Shown: positions 1 through 8,018, numbered from the stretch's first letter. The stretch: DNA of 64,000 nt from CAZAMB01 sp964501365 (GCA_964501365.1 CAZCST010000003.1:5075-69074); one strand, 5' to 3'. A program made the numbers and translations. The notes: generated by a model not told the origin, from the letters alone.

Positions 1-1
1 T

Positions 2-229
2 GCCTGCTACAGGCCGGGGCAGTGGACGACGATTCGCGGGGCCGAGGGTGAGTCCATCGGCAACCTCTATTTCGCGGGCGAGCATTGCAGCCGCGACTTT
101 CAGGGATTTATGAATGGGGCTGCGGAGACGGGACGAGAGGCGGCGGAAGGAATCGTGGCTGCGGTTCGGGGTCAGACGTCAGGGCACGCACGGATCTTAA
201 GAAGGCAACTATTGGTGGCGACGAAGTAA
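2..229 (+). CDS. Flavin amine oxidase family protein, C-terminal end (5' truncated by window edge)
   Basis: The open frame runs from the window edge to TAA at 227-229. It encodes the end of an FAD-dependent amine oxidase: GNLYFAGEHCS followed by FQGFMNGAAETGREAA. In this family that segment closes over the flavin and precedes the last helix. Only about 75 codons are present, so substrate and localisation cannot be judged. The tail after the AAEGIVAAV helix (RGQTSGHARILRRQLLVATK) is basic and probably outside the fold. Family assignment is firm and specificity is unknown. Confidence 0.85.
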   Translation, partial: ACYRPGQWTTIRGAEGESIGNLYFAGEHCSRDFQGFMNGAAETGREAAEGIVAAVRGQTSGHARILRRQLLVATK

Positions 230-376
230 CGGCTGTGGATTCCTACAATCGTAGCGTTGGGTGCGGTTTGGTTGTTCCATCGCATGGGGCGTGTCCCTCT
301 CAGCCATTGTTCATGCGGCTATGACCTTACGGGGAACACGAGCGGCGTTTGTCCGGAGTGCGGGACGCGAATGTGA
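230..376 (+). pseudogene. Remnant of a membrane-anchored zinc-ribbon protein (C-terminal part only)
   Basis: Directly after the amine oxidase stop, in the same frame, an open stretch reads WIPTIVALGAVWLF (a hydrophobic segment), then HCSCGYDLTGNTSGV and CPECGTRM, ending at TGA 374-376. This is the usual end of a small Planctomycete membrane protein with a C-terminal zinc ribbon. The first knuckle is C-x-C rather than C-x2-C, the N-terminal part is missing, and no convincing start is visible. It resembles the C-terminus of the next gene, so it is probably a decayed paralogue. It could still be translated from a weak start as a short peptide. Confidence 0.55.
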
Positions 377-936
377 GAGGATACCAGAAACTGAAGTGGT
401 GGCTCAGCGTTGGGATAGCTGGACCGTCGAGGCGTAGCATATATCGTGCTGGTCTTTGGCTCGCTCTACTAATGGGAGTCTTGATTGCCTTCTCGATAAG
501 CGGTATCCGCTTGGAATGGCACGGGAATATTGGTTCCAACTATTGGATTCAGCTGGACCTACAGCGATTTCAAGCGCGGGCACTCATACTTGCGGCCGAT
601 TTGCCTTCTGAGCTGGGTCGCTTTGTTCGCGCCTACAACAATTCTCCGATTGATTATGTCATGAGCATCGACGAGGGATTTCGATGGGAAATTCCGCCGA
701 GACAACCTGCAAGTGTAGGAACGTTTCGATCCTCCTGCTTTGCATTTAGAACCACAGTTCTTATCTACTTGTTAGCATTGTGGTTTTGTATTAGGTCGTT
801 GAAAACAAAGTTTTCTGAGCGCCGCCTTCGGGCGGGTGGGTTGTGCGCACAATGTGCCTATGATCTCGAAGGCAACACCAGCGGGGTTTGTCCAGAGTGC
901 GGGACGCGGGTAGCGACGCCAGAATCTAGCCAATAA
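373..936 (+). CDS. Small membrane protein with C-terminal CPECG zinc ribbon
   Basis: A protein of about 187 residues if the GTG at 373 is used. That GTG overlaps the TGA of the upstream remnant, and TTG at 349 or GTG at 358 are alternatives. There is one hydrophobic segment near the N-terminus (GLWLALLMGVLIAFSISGI) and another around VLIYLLALWFCI. The C-terminus is a zinc ribbon, CAQCAYDLEGNTSG then CPECGTRV. The middle part has no recognised domain. Such proteins are very frequent in Phycisphaerae-like genomes and have no assigned function. Here the context is only a similar remnant upstream. Confidence 0.6.
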   Translation: MRGYQKLKWWLSVGIAGPSRRSIYRAGLWLALLMGVLIAFSISGIRLEWHGNIGSNYWIQLDLQRFQARALILAADLPSELGRFVRAYNNSPIDYVMSIDEGFRWEIPPRQPASVGTFRSSCFAFRTTVLIYLLALWFCIRSLKTKFSERRLRAGGLCAQCAYDLEGNTSGVCPECGTRVATPESSQ

Positions 937-1295
937 GTTCGACGGGCTTTATGAGTGTGCGAAATCTCTCGTGCGTGCGTGCAGAGCGACCCTCACCCCT
1001 GCCCCTCTCCCTGCGAGGGAGAGAGGATTTCTTGAGGGATGCTATCCGGGGGTGGCGCTGCGCTAGCGACGCGAGCTTGCTGACCCCCGCATCGGGCTCC
1101 CGCCTTGGTCGCCCGATTTTCGTCGACCCCTCCGGGGCCGCCAATCAAGACGTTTTGCGCCGTAATTGCTACCAAAACGACTCGGACCCTTCATAGCCGG
1201 GCGAGTAGCCCATCGGCGCGTTTTCTGCTATCCTTGCCGGGCTCTACCGCAAGAAGGACAACAGGGTCTTAGTTGATAGTTGACTGGTTACAACA
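937..1295. repeat. Intergenic composite repeat (CCCTCACCCC-type element followed by a GC-rich hairpin element)
   Basis: No gene is seen here. From 988 to about 1034 there is a CCCTCACCCC...CCCTCTCCCTGCGAGGGAGAG element. It is followed from about 1043 to 1142 by CCGGGGGTGGCGCTGCGC...GACCCCC and CGACCCCTCCGGGG. The same two parts in the same order, joined by a similar spacer, recur in opposite orientation at 62747-62851. The second part alone recurs at 4087-4143. The typA promoter and leader must lie in the last 150 bases. Confidence 0.7.
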
Positions 1296-3119
1296 ATGAA
1301 GAACGCACAAATACGCAATGTCGCCATTATCGCCCACGTTGACCACGGCAAAACCACGCTGGTGGACCAGATGCTCCGCCAGTGCGGGCAGTTCCGCGAG
1401 GCCCAGCTCAAGGGCGAGCGGATTCTCGACTCCAACGACCTGGAACGCGAACGCGGCATCACCATTCTCGCCAAGAATATCGCGATTCAATACAAGGGCA
1501 CGAAGATCAACCTGATCGATACGCCCGGCCACGCGGACTTCGGCGGCGAGGTCGAACGCGTGCTGATGATGGCCGACGGGTGCCTGTTGCTTGTGGACGC
1601 GTTCGAAGGGCCGATGCCGCAGACGCGGTTCGTGCTGCGGAAGGCGTTCGAGTACGGACTGCGGCCGGTCGTGGTGATCAACAAGGTTGATCGCTCGGAC
1701 GCCCGCCCAAACGAAGTGCTCGATGAAGTGCTGGACTTGTTCATCGAACTCAACGCAAGCGAAGAGGCTCTGGACTTTCCCATTGTGTACGCCTCGGCGA
1801 CGCAGGGTTGGGCAAGTCTGGATGCGACGGTGAAGACTGACAATGTGCAGGCGCTGTTTGAGACCATCATGCAGCACGTTCCCGCGCCGGAATGCGACGC
1901 GACCTCGCCGGTGCAGATGCTCATCACGACGCTCGACTACAACGATTACGTGGGCCGCATCGGAATCGGGCGCGTGGTGCGCGGCACGCTCAAGAGCGGC
2001 AGCAAGGTGAGGGTCATTCACCGCGACGGAACGCAAAAGAATGAGCAGATCTCGGAATTGTTTGCGTTCGACGGCCTGGGCCGCAAAAAGGTCGAGGAAA
2101 TCGTCGCAGGCGATATCTGTGCGATCGTGGGACTGGAATCGGTGGATATCGGGAACACCATCGCCGACGCGGAGAAGCCCGAGCCGCTGCCGCTGATTCG
2201 CGTGGACGAGCCCACGCTGCACATGACGTTTCGCGTAAATGACTCGCCGTTTTGCGGGAAATCGGGCAAGTTCCTGACCAGCCGGCATATCCGCGACCGA
2301 CTCGAAAAAGAACTGCAAAAGAATGTGGCCCTGCGCGTTGAGCCGGGTCATACGCCGGAAGAGTTTCACGTGTCGGGGCGTGGGATGCTGCACCTGGGGG
2401 TGCTGATCGAGAACATGCGCCGCGAGGGGTACGAGCTTGCCGTGGGCAAGCCGAAGGTGATTTTTCGCCAGCTTGACGGCCACAAGACCGAGCCGATCGA
2501 ACACTGCGTCATCGACGTGCCCACCGCGAACATTGGCGCGGTGATGGAATTGCTCGGGCAGCGGCGCGGCATTTGCACGGCGATGGAAACGCGAAGCGAG
2601 ACGAGCCACCTCGAATTCACGGTTCCCGCGCGCGGCTTGATCGGCGTGCGCAATCGCCTGCTGAACGCCACGAACGGTACCGCGATCATGCATCACAATT
2701 TTTACGAATACGAACTCCTGCGCGGATCGATTCCGGGGCGCGGCAACGGCGTCTTGATCTCGATGGAGACCGGCGCGGTGACGGCCTACGCGATTGAGGG
2801 GCTGTCGGATCGCGGCGTGCTTTTTGTTTCGCCGGGCGACCCGGTTTATGTCGGGCAGATCGTCGGCGAGCACAACCGCGAGAATGATCTGGACATCAAC
2901 GTCAGCCGCTTGAAGAAACTTACCAACATGCGGGCGGCCGGAGCGGATAAGACCGTCGTACTCAAACCGCCGCGCATCCTCACGCTCGAAATGGCCCTGG
3001 AATTCATTGAGGACGACGAACTGGTCGAAGTGACCCCGGACGCGATCCGGCTGCGCAAGCGCATGCTGACCGAAAACGACCGAAAACGGGCGGCAAGGGC
3101 CAAAGCGGGTGGGTCATAA
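1296..3119 (+). CDS. typA: Translational GTPase TypA/BipA
   Basis: A 607-residue ribosome-associated GTPase of the EF-G superfamily, of normal length for TypA. G1 is AHVDHGKTT (residues 13-21), switch I RERGITI (51-57), G3 DTPGH (75-79), G4 NKVD (129-132), and G5 SA near residue 167. EF-G-like domains III and V follow, then the BipA-specific C-terminal domain with GRGNGVLISME and GLSDRGVLFVSPGDPV. TypA binds 70S ribosomes and helps 50S assembly and growth at low temperature or under stress in other bacteria. It stands alone with no obvious operon partner, and the DUF4160 gene starts 27 bases downstream. Confidence 0.97.
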   Translation: MKNAQIRNVAIIAHVDHGKTTLVDQMLRQCGQFREAQLKGERILDSNDLERERGITILAKNIAIQYKGTKINLIDTPGHADFGGEVERVLMMADGCLLLVDAFEGPMPQTRFVLRKAFEYGLRPVVVINKVDRSDARPNEVLDEVLDLFIELNASEEALDFPIVYASATQGWASLDATVKTDNVQALFETIMQHVPAPECDATSPVQMLITTLDYNDYVGRIGIGRVVRGTLKSGSKVRVIHRDGTQKNEQISELFAFDGLGRKKVEEIVAGDICAIVGLESVDIGNTIADAEKPEPLPLIRVDEPTLHMTFRVNDSPFCGKSGKFLTSRHIRDRLEKELQKNVALRVEPGHTPEEFHVSGRGMLHLGVLIENMRREGYELAVGKPKVIFRQLDGHKTEPIEHCVIDVPTANIGAVMELLGQRRGICTAMETRSETSHLEFTVPARGLIGVRNRLLNATNGTAIMHHNFYEYELLRGSIPGRGNGVLISMETGAVTAYAIEGLSDRGVLFVSPGDPVYVGQIVGEHNRENDLDINVSRLKKLTNMRAAGADKTVVLKPPRILTLEMALEFIEDDELVEVTPDAIRLRKRMLTENDRKRAARAKAGGS

Positions 3120-3146
3120 GCCAGGAAGTCGGATAAACGAATTCCT

Positions 3147-3404
3147 ATGCCAACAATTGCCCGCATCGGTCCCTACCGCATATACTTTTATGGTGAGGAC
3201 CGGAAGGAACCGCCTCATGTGCATGTTGACCGCGACGATAATTCAGCCAAGTTCTGGTTGGCTCCAGTCGGAGTAGCGCATAATTTCGGTTTCAGGCCCA
3301 AGGAGCTGCGTGACATCTATCGGATAATTGCGAGTGAAGCGGAGAATTACCTTGAAATCTGGCACGACAAATTCGGGCCCCAAGCCCGGAATGAAAGTCT
3401 CTGA
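3147..3404 (+). CDS. DUF4160 domain protein
   Basis: 85 residues covering a complete DUF4160 domain. It starts MPTIARIGPYRIYFYGED and continues EPPHVHVDR, the hallmark of the family, then AKFWL and ELRDIYRII. The function is unknown. DUF4160 proteins are commonly encoded next to DUF2442 proteins, and this pair is often discussed as a possible toxin-antitoxin-like module. The downstream gene overlaps it by 14 bases, which supports translational coupling. The ATG start is supported by the conserved N-terminal PTI.RI..YRI. Confidence 0.85.
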   Translation: MPTIARIGPYRIYFYGEDRKEPPHVHVDRDDNSAKFWLAPVGVAHNFGFRPKELRDIYRIIASEAENYLEIWHDKFGPQARNESL

Positions 3405-3711
3405 CTTGCGGTTCGATGAGGATACGCTGAGCGTCGATCTCGCAGACGGCCGGACAATCACCGTGCCATTGGTTTGGTACCCTCGCCTCTTAAATGCCAC
3501 GCATGCAGAGAGAAACAATTGGGAGACCTGCGGAGCTGGATTTGGGATTCACTGGCCTGATGTTGACGAGGATTTAAGTACCCAAGGTCTTCTTGAGGGG
3601 GCGCCATCGCCCGAATACACACGAGCCGTCAAGAAAAAGCCACAAGCCAGGAAACGCACCAGAATCTCATCACATCTTTCCAAATCGAAACGGGTTATGC
3701 GCCGTCGATGA
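3391..3711 (+). CDS. DUF2442 domain protein
   Basis: 106 residues from the ATG at 3391, which lies inside the end of the DUF4160 gene. The domain is recognisable from KVSDLRFDEDTLSVDLADG, then RTITVPLVWYPRL and GIHWPDVDEDLS. The stretch WPDVDEDLS.xGLL is typical of this family. After the domain comes a strongly basic tail (KKKPQARKRTR...KSKRVMRRR) of about 28 residues that could bind nucleic acid. Longer frames upstream would overlap DUF4160 much more, so the internal ATG is preferred. Function is unknown, and the genetic coupling with DUF4160 is the best clue. Confidence 0.8.
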   Translation: MKVSDLRFDEDTLSVDLADGRTITVPLVWYPRLLNATHAERNNWETCGAGFGIHWPDVDEDLSTQGLLEGAPSPEYTRAVKKKPQARKRTRISSHLSKSKRVMRRR

Positions 3712-3735
3712 CACGATTCCGCCTGGAAACAATAC

Positions 3736-4023
3736 CTACGCGGCTGACATGGCCGCGAATTTGGGGGCGAGGTATTCGACGCAGCTATCGAGGGTGGCCA
3801 GGCGCGGGTAGTCCTCCTTGGGCACTTCAATCTTGTAGCGTTTGCGAAGCTCCATGACGATGTCGAGGAAGTCCATAGAATCCAGGTCGAGCTGATCGCG
3901 GAGGCGCACGTCGGTCCTGACGTTGGAGAGGTCGGCATCAGGCGCGACCACGGCGATGATTCCCAGGATGACCCCTTTAACCTTGTCGGCAATGGCAGAA
4001 ATATTCAAAACTTCAGCTCCCAT
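3736..4023 (-). CDS. Acyl carrier protein
   Basis: A carrier protein of about 95 residues. The phosphopantetheine serine is Ser49 in DQLDLDSMDFLDIV, and helix III follows (PKEDYPRLATLDSCVEYL). An in-frame ATG at 4077 would add 18 residues, but those residues are encoded by GACCCTTTCAGGGTCG-type palindromic DNA next to a dispersed repeat, so the ATG at 4023 is preferred. It lies downstream of a ketosynthase and an OleD-like reductase on the same strand. This suggests a dedicated carrier for a specialised fatty-acyl or polyketide-like pathway rather than housekeeping AcpP; the usual fabD/fabG neighbours are absent. Confidence 0.85.
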   Translation of the reverse strand: MGAEVLNISAIADKVKGVILGIIAVVAPDADLSNVRTDVRLRDQLDLDSMDFLDIVMELRKRYKIEVPKEDYPRLATLDSCVEYLAPKFAAMSAA

Positions 4024-4049
4024 TTTACAATTGTTTCCAAGTGATTCTG

Positions 4050-4145
4050 CGACCCTTTCAGGGTCGAAATCTATCATGATCTTATTCCGGGGGTATCGCT
4101 TCGCTCAACCCCCGGCTACTTTCGGCGACCCCTTCGGGGTCGACA
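4050..4145. repeat. Dispersed GC-rich hairpin repeat (CCGGGGGT...ACCCCCGGCTACTTTC...GACCCCTTCGGGGTC)
   Basis: Positions 4087-4143 contain CCGGGGGT...ACCCCCGG and a second hairpin GACCCCTTCGGGGTC. A weaker GACCCTTTCAGGGTC copy of the second hairpin sits at about 4051-4065. The reverse complement is nearly repeated at 62747-62803, and a more diverged copy lies at 1043-1142. It separates the ketosynthase gene from the acyl carrier protein gene. It may act as a transcript end or processing site, but no T-run follows on the minus strand. Confidence 0.7.
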
Positions 4146-4229
4146 GCTTTCTTACCTTGCCCTCGAATTCTACGAAAGTTGATTGTCTTTGGGACTTGAT
4201 TGCTAGCCCCTAAATCCAGCCCCTACACC

Positions 4230-5468
4230 CTATGCGGTGTACTTAGAGACAACCACCGCTGAGTTGATCCCCAACATTCCGAATGAATTATTAAGGATAA
4301 TACGCACCGAGTCGATTCGCTTTGGCTCATTGGCCACCAGGTTCCGTACCGCGCACCGCGGATCGGGGTCGGTCAGGTTTATCGTAGGGTGAATCACCCC
4401 ATCGTCAAATGATCCAAGGTTTCCAGCCAGTTCTAATGCGCCGGCGGCCCCCATGGCGTGGCCAATGAAGCTCTTTGTGTTGTTGATGTAGACGTTTTTG
4501 AAGTCGCCAAAGACCTGTCGGATGGCGGTGGCTTCCTGGATGTCGCCGGTTTCGGTGGCTGTGGCGTGGGTGCTGACAATGTCCACATCGTCGGGGCCAA
4601 TGGCCGCGCGTTGGAGCGCCAATGTCATACATTCGGCGACTCGTTCGGGGTTCGGAAGGACCGGGTCCAGTGCGTCAGAGTTCATGGCATAGCCAATGAC
4701 CTCGGCGATGATTCTAGCCCCGCGTTTTTTCGCGTCCTGAAGCCGTTCCAGCATGAAAATGCAGCCACCTTCCGAGACGACAATGCCGTTACGGGCCAGG
4801 TCAAATGGCCGGCTGGCCTTGGTCGGGTCTTCGTGCCGGGCGAGCGCGTTTTCGGCTGCGAAGCTGGCGAAAATCCCAAAGGAATGAATGGCCTCCGAAA
4901 CACCTCCTGCCAGCGCCAGATCGACTTCTCCAAGGCGAAGCATCTGCACGCCTTGAATGAGCCCGGCGTTTCCGGCAGCACAGGCCGCCCCGATGGTGTA
5001 ATGCGGGCCGCTAATCGCCAGATTCACCGTCACTTCACCGGCAGGATTATTGGCAACGGTCCGAGGGTTATGATGGTGCGACCAGAACTTTGTGTCGTAG
5101 TCATACTGCCGGATGGCGTCGATTTCGTTCTCGGTTTCGACGGTTCCGTGCTCGGTGATCCCGAGAAACGTACCGATCCGCGAGCGATCAAGTTGAGCGG
5201 GGTTCAGTCCGGCATGGGCAAATGCCTCGTGGGCACAATAGATGGAGATGGCTCCGGCCCGCGTACCACGGCGGCGGTCCTTGCGGGTCTGGTATTTCTG
5301 CTCGTCGAATTTGCAGACCCCCGCATGCACTTTGCCCATGAAACGGGTTTCGATCGACGTAACGCCGGACACACCTGCCAGCAGGTTGCGGCGGAAGTCG
5401 GACAGGTTGGCCCCGTTGGGGGAGGCAAGCCCTATTCCGGTTATGACGATACGATCGGAAATTGCCAT
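4230..5468 (-). CDS. Beta-ketoacyl-ACP synthase (FabF-type)
   Basis: A 412-residue condensing enzyme of the thiolase fold, which extends an acyl chain with malonyl-ACP. The catalytic cysteine is Cys163 in GAACAAGNAG. The two active-site histidines are His301 in STHATATETGD, where FabF normally has AHGTSTxxxD, and His337 in KSFIGHAMGAAG, with Lys332 before it. The altered wording around the motifs sets it apart from housekeeping FabF. It lies between an OleD-like reductase upstream and an acyl carrier protein downstream, all on the minus strand. It is not OleA, which is a HMG-CoA-synthase-like thiolase. Which lipid is made is not visible. Confidence 0.9.
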   Translation of the reverse strand: MAISDRIVITGIGLASPNGANLSDFRRNLLAGVSGVTSIETRFMGKVHAGVCKFDEQKYQTRKDRRRGTRAGAISIYCAHEAFAHAGLNPAQLDRSRIGTFLGITEHGTVETENEIDAIRQYDYDTKFWSHHHNPRTVANNPAGEVTVNLAISGPHYTIGAACAAGNAGLIQGVQMLRLGEVDLALAGGVSEAIHSFGIFASFAAENALARHEDPTKASRPFDLARNGIVVSEGGCIFMLERLQDAKKRGARIIAEVIGYAMNSDALDPVLPNPERVAECMTLALQRAAIGPDDVDIVSTHATATETGDIQEATAIRQVFGDFKNVYINNTKSFIGHAMGAAGALELAGNLGSFDDGVIHPTINLTDPDPRCAVRNLVANEPKRIDSVRIILNNSFGMLGINSAVVVSKYTA

Positions 5469-5572
5469 GACAACATTATTCTTACGGGCCGCAAACTTCG
5501 GTTCGCGCCATTCTCACCGCCAACACCGCTTCCTGACGGTCGCGGTACTGAAATAGGCAATCCTAGCAAAAA

Positions 5573-6580
5573 TTACGGGGCGGGAAACCGCTTGAGCCAT
5601 TCCACCAGCCGCGCTACCCCATCCTCCAATGATACGCGAGGTTGGTAGCCCAGGTCGCGTTTAGCCGCAGAAATGTCAAAATAGTGAGATTTTGCGAGCT
5701 GATTGGCGACGAATCGCGTCATCGGCGGTTCGCGGCGCAAGGCAAAAATCTTGTAAACCACTTCAAATGCGGCCCCCACCGCGGTTGCGGTTCCAAGCGA
5801 AATGCGGCGGGTGACTCGTGGAGCGCCGATGGCGGCCAGAAGCTGATCGAGCCACGACCAGAGGACGACGGGCTGACCCTGGCTGATGAAGTAGGCCCTC
5901 CCCGCACATGCAGCGGTGGGATTTAGGGCGACCGCAGCGAGGAGGTGGGCCTCGGCGGCATTATCGATGTAGGTAATGTCCACGAGATTTTTTCCGTCGC
6001 CGACCTGCCGGAGCTTGCCTGCTCTGGCGCGCTCAATCACACGCGGAATAAGGTGCGGGTCGCCCGGGCCCCAAATGAGATGTGGTCGAAGGGAAATGGT
6101 GGAAAGTAAACTGTCATTTGCGGCCAATACCAGACGCTCGGCCATCGCCTTGGATTCCGGATAGGCCGCCAGATATTGATTGGGATAGGGTACTGATTCA
6201 TCGACTCCGCACAGGTCGTTGCGGCCAAAGACCACGCTGGGCGAACTTGTATAGACAAGCTTGCGCACTCCAGCCGCACGGCACGCTTCTACGACGTTTC
6301 TGGTTCCATCGACATTGATGCTATGGAATTCCCGGTGCGGCCCCCAAACACCGGCCTTGGCGGCGACATGAAAGACGACATCCATGCCCGAGCAGGCATG
6401 ACGAACCGCCTCGCCATCGCGAATGTCTGCGGCCAAATGCTCAATGGTGAATGCGGAATGCGGAATGTCTGATGACGGCGCGCGACGAGATAGGGTAGTG
6501 ACATGGTCGCCGCGAGCCTGGAGCATGCGCACGATGGCGCTGCCCAGGAATCCGTTTCCGCCGGTCACGAGTGCCTTCAC
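5573..6580 (-). CDS. NAD(P)-dependent epimerase/dehydrogenase, OleD-like (3-beta-HSD family)
   Basis: 335 residues, GTG start. The Rossmann motif is TGGNGFLGSAIVRML near the N-terminus. The catalytic YxxxK is YPESK, preceded by YTSSPSVVFGRND, and HLIWGPGDPHLIPR and EPPMTRFVANQL follow. Those phrases are characteristic of OleD, the reductase of bacterial head-to-head olefin/beta-lactone synthesis, which reduces beta-keto acids. No OleA, OleB or OleC is seen here, so it may work on the product of the adjacent ketosynthase instead. Residues IPHSAFTIEH at about position 40-50 come from a dispersed repeat read in frame (6443-6474). It begins 53 bases after the GAP1-like gene. Confidence 0.85.
   Translation of the reverse strand: MKALVTGGNGFLGSAIVRMLQARGDHVTTLSRRAPSSDIPHSAFTIEHLAADIRDGEAVRHACSGMDVVFHVAAKAGVWGPHREFHSINVDGTRNVVEACRAAGVRKLVYTSSPSVVFGRNDLCGVDESVPYPNQYLAAYPESKAMAERLVLAANDSLLSTISLRPHLIWGPGDPHLIPRVIERARAGKLRQVGDGKNLVDITYIDNAAEAHLLAAVALNPTAACAGRAYFISQGQPVVLWSWLDQLLAAIGAPRVTRRISLGTATAVGAAFEVVYKIFALRREPPMTRFVANQLAKSHYFDISAAKRDLGYQPRVSLEDGVARLVEWLKRFPAP
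6443..6474. repeat. GAATGCGGAATG-type dispersed repeat inside a coding sequence
   Basis: The plus strand reads AATGGTGAATGCGGAATGCG and continues GAATGTCTGATGA. This (GAATGCG)n pattern is common in intergenic DNA of environmental genomes, where its translation gives HSAFRIPHSAF-like peptides. Here it lies within the reductase gene and keeps the frame, adding roughly ten residues between the second beta strand and the EHLAADI segment of the Rossmann domain. Confidence 0.55.
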
Positions 6581-6633
6581 GTTTTTCAGCTTGAGCCGGA
6601 TTCAGCGTTGCGTCAATCGCGTGAAGTGGAAGA

Positions 6634-8016
6634 TCAGGAAACGCCGGCCGCGACTGGTTTGGCAGGGCGAATGGCGTTCCAGCGTGCAAGGATGCCCGCC
6701 AATCGTTGAGCATCTTCCAGCGAATGGCTCGGTGCGATGGTGGTGAGTCGATTGCCTACCTGCGCCAGCATTGCCTCATGTGCCTCGCGATCCACGCCCG
6801 GTGGGATTTGAGATACGGACATCGCCAGCTCGGCGGCCACCAGCGGATCTTGGCGCAAAACCGTTACGAGTACGTAATGGATGAGCGGTTGGGCGAAACC
6901 AGCCTGTTCGCCGCCGCTTCGGAACAACTCGACCAGCCGTGCCCAGACCGGCCTGATCTGCTGCAGGTCTGCAACGGAAAGCTGGCTGCGAAGCTGTTGC
7001 CGGACGGCATCGCGAAGTTCGGAGCGAATTTCGCCTTCCACCCTGCCGCAAGAAGCCTGAAAGGTGCGGTACACCACATCGAGTAGTGCGAGACTTTCCT
7101 TCTTCGGGATGTCATCGATGGTATTGAACCATTCGCCAACTCGTTCCCGTACCGGCGCGGAGCAGTCGTCATAGGGGCGCGTCGTTCGGCGCGAGAGTCC
7201 CGCCAGGTCGCCGGCGGCCCAATAGCGATCGACCAATGTCAGCCAGTTCGACTGGACCGGGATGGATTTTGTTTTCGCACTGAGGAACCCCAACCCCTGC
7301 GCCGTGACCCGCGTTTCGAGTCCTTGTTTGTCGTCGCGAAGGATATTGAGCGTGTGTCCGCGTCCGGCGGAGTAGCGGAGTCCGGCGGCGAAGGAGATTT
7401 TCAATCGGAGTGGCGCAGGCATCGCCAGAACAATCGCCTCAGCCCAGGGCAGCCAATCGGTGGGAAGTTCCACGACGAGGGGCTTTCCTTCGAGCAGTTT
7501 TTGTACTGCGTCCAATCGAACAGGGGGCGGGAGCAAAGCGGCGATCTGGCCGTCAAATCGACCGCGCGAATTTTTCTCGACGACGAGTTCGAGTGCGGGG
7601 ATCGTCACCGCCGTCGCCGCAGTCTGGAGTTTTTGAAGGTTGATGTCGGTGTCGGGCAGCGCGCGAATCAGATGAAACGGATTGCTTTCACATTCCTTGA
7701 AGTCTTCTTCGTTCAGAATGAGATTCTGCGTGTAGACCCGCTGACCGCCCCGACCGCTTTGCTCGGCCCCGGCGTGTCGACTCCATGCAACACAAAGCCG
7801 TCCCGCGCCGAGGGAGTAGAAGGCGACTCCAGCGGGTGAGTCTTCGCCTGCGCCCGGAGGGCAGAGCGATTCGTGCGACGGAGAACAGCGGGTGATCTTC
7901 TGCTTTTCGTCGGCGCGAATTCCCTTGCTCGCGGCGACGATGCGATAGCCTTCGCCGGTCGGGCCGCGCGCGGAGGTAAAGACCGCCTGCTCACAGACGA
8001 TAGTCTTGCCAGCCAT
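6634..8016 (-). CDS. GTPase-associated protein 1 (GAP1)-like protein
   Basis: 460 residues from the ATG at 8016, which lies two bases after the GTPase stop codon. A longer frame starting at 8061 would overlap that gene. The N-terminus (IVCEQAVFTSARGPTGEGY then RIVAASKGI) and the later GGQRVYTQNLILNEEDF resemble the N-terminal domain of GAP1 proteins, where EQAVY/F and a late GR.G....H.L segment recur. The middle is mixed alpha/beta with AIVLAMPAPLRLKISFAAGL, and the C-terminal half is helical. GAP1 families are known mainly as companions of TRAFAC-type GTPases in predicted regulatory or conflict systems, with unknown biochemistry. Tight coupling with the GTPase strongly suggests that they form a complex. 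Confidence 0.65.
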   Translation of the reverse strand: MAGKTIVCEQAVFTSARGPTGEGYRIVAASKGIRADEKQKITRCSPSHESLCPPGAGEDSPAGVAFYSLGAGRLCVAWSRHAGAEQSGRGGQRVYTQNLILNEEDFKECESNPFHLIRALPDTDINLQKLQTAATAVTIPALELVVEKNSRGRFDGQIAALLPPPVRLDAVQKLLEGKPLVVELPTDWLPWAEAIVLAMPAPLRLKISFAAGLRYSAGRGHTLNILRDDKQGLETRVTAQGLGFLSAKTKSIPVQSNWLTLVDRYWAAGDLAGLSRRTTRPYDDCSAPVRERVGEWFNTIDDIPKKESLALLDVVYRTFQASCGRVEGEIRSELRDAVRQQLRSQLSVADLQQIRPVWARLVELFRSGGEQAGFAQPLIHYVLVTVLRQDPLVAAELAMSVSQIPPGVDREAHEAMLAQVGNRLTTIAPSHSLEDAQRLAGILARWNAIRPAKPVAAGVS

Positions 8017-8018
8017 GT

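Noticed and set aside
1269..2873. 534-codon open frame antisense to typA
   Set aside because: It is rich in His/Arg/Ala with no motif and is the complement of a perfect TypA; in high-GC DNA such antisense frames are expected.
4230..5468. OleA for the OleD-like neighbour
   Set aside because: The motifs (GAACAAGNAG, KSFIGHAMGAAG) are those of FabF-type ketosynthases, not of the OleA thiolase subfamily.
4458..5648. 396-codon open frame on the plus strand opposite the ketosynthase
   Set aside because: The minus-strand ketosynthase is complete with its Cys-His-His triad; the plus frame is its shadow.
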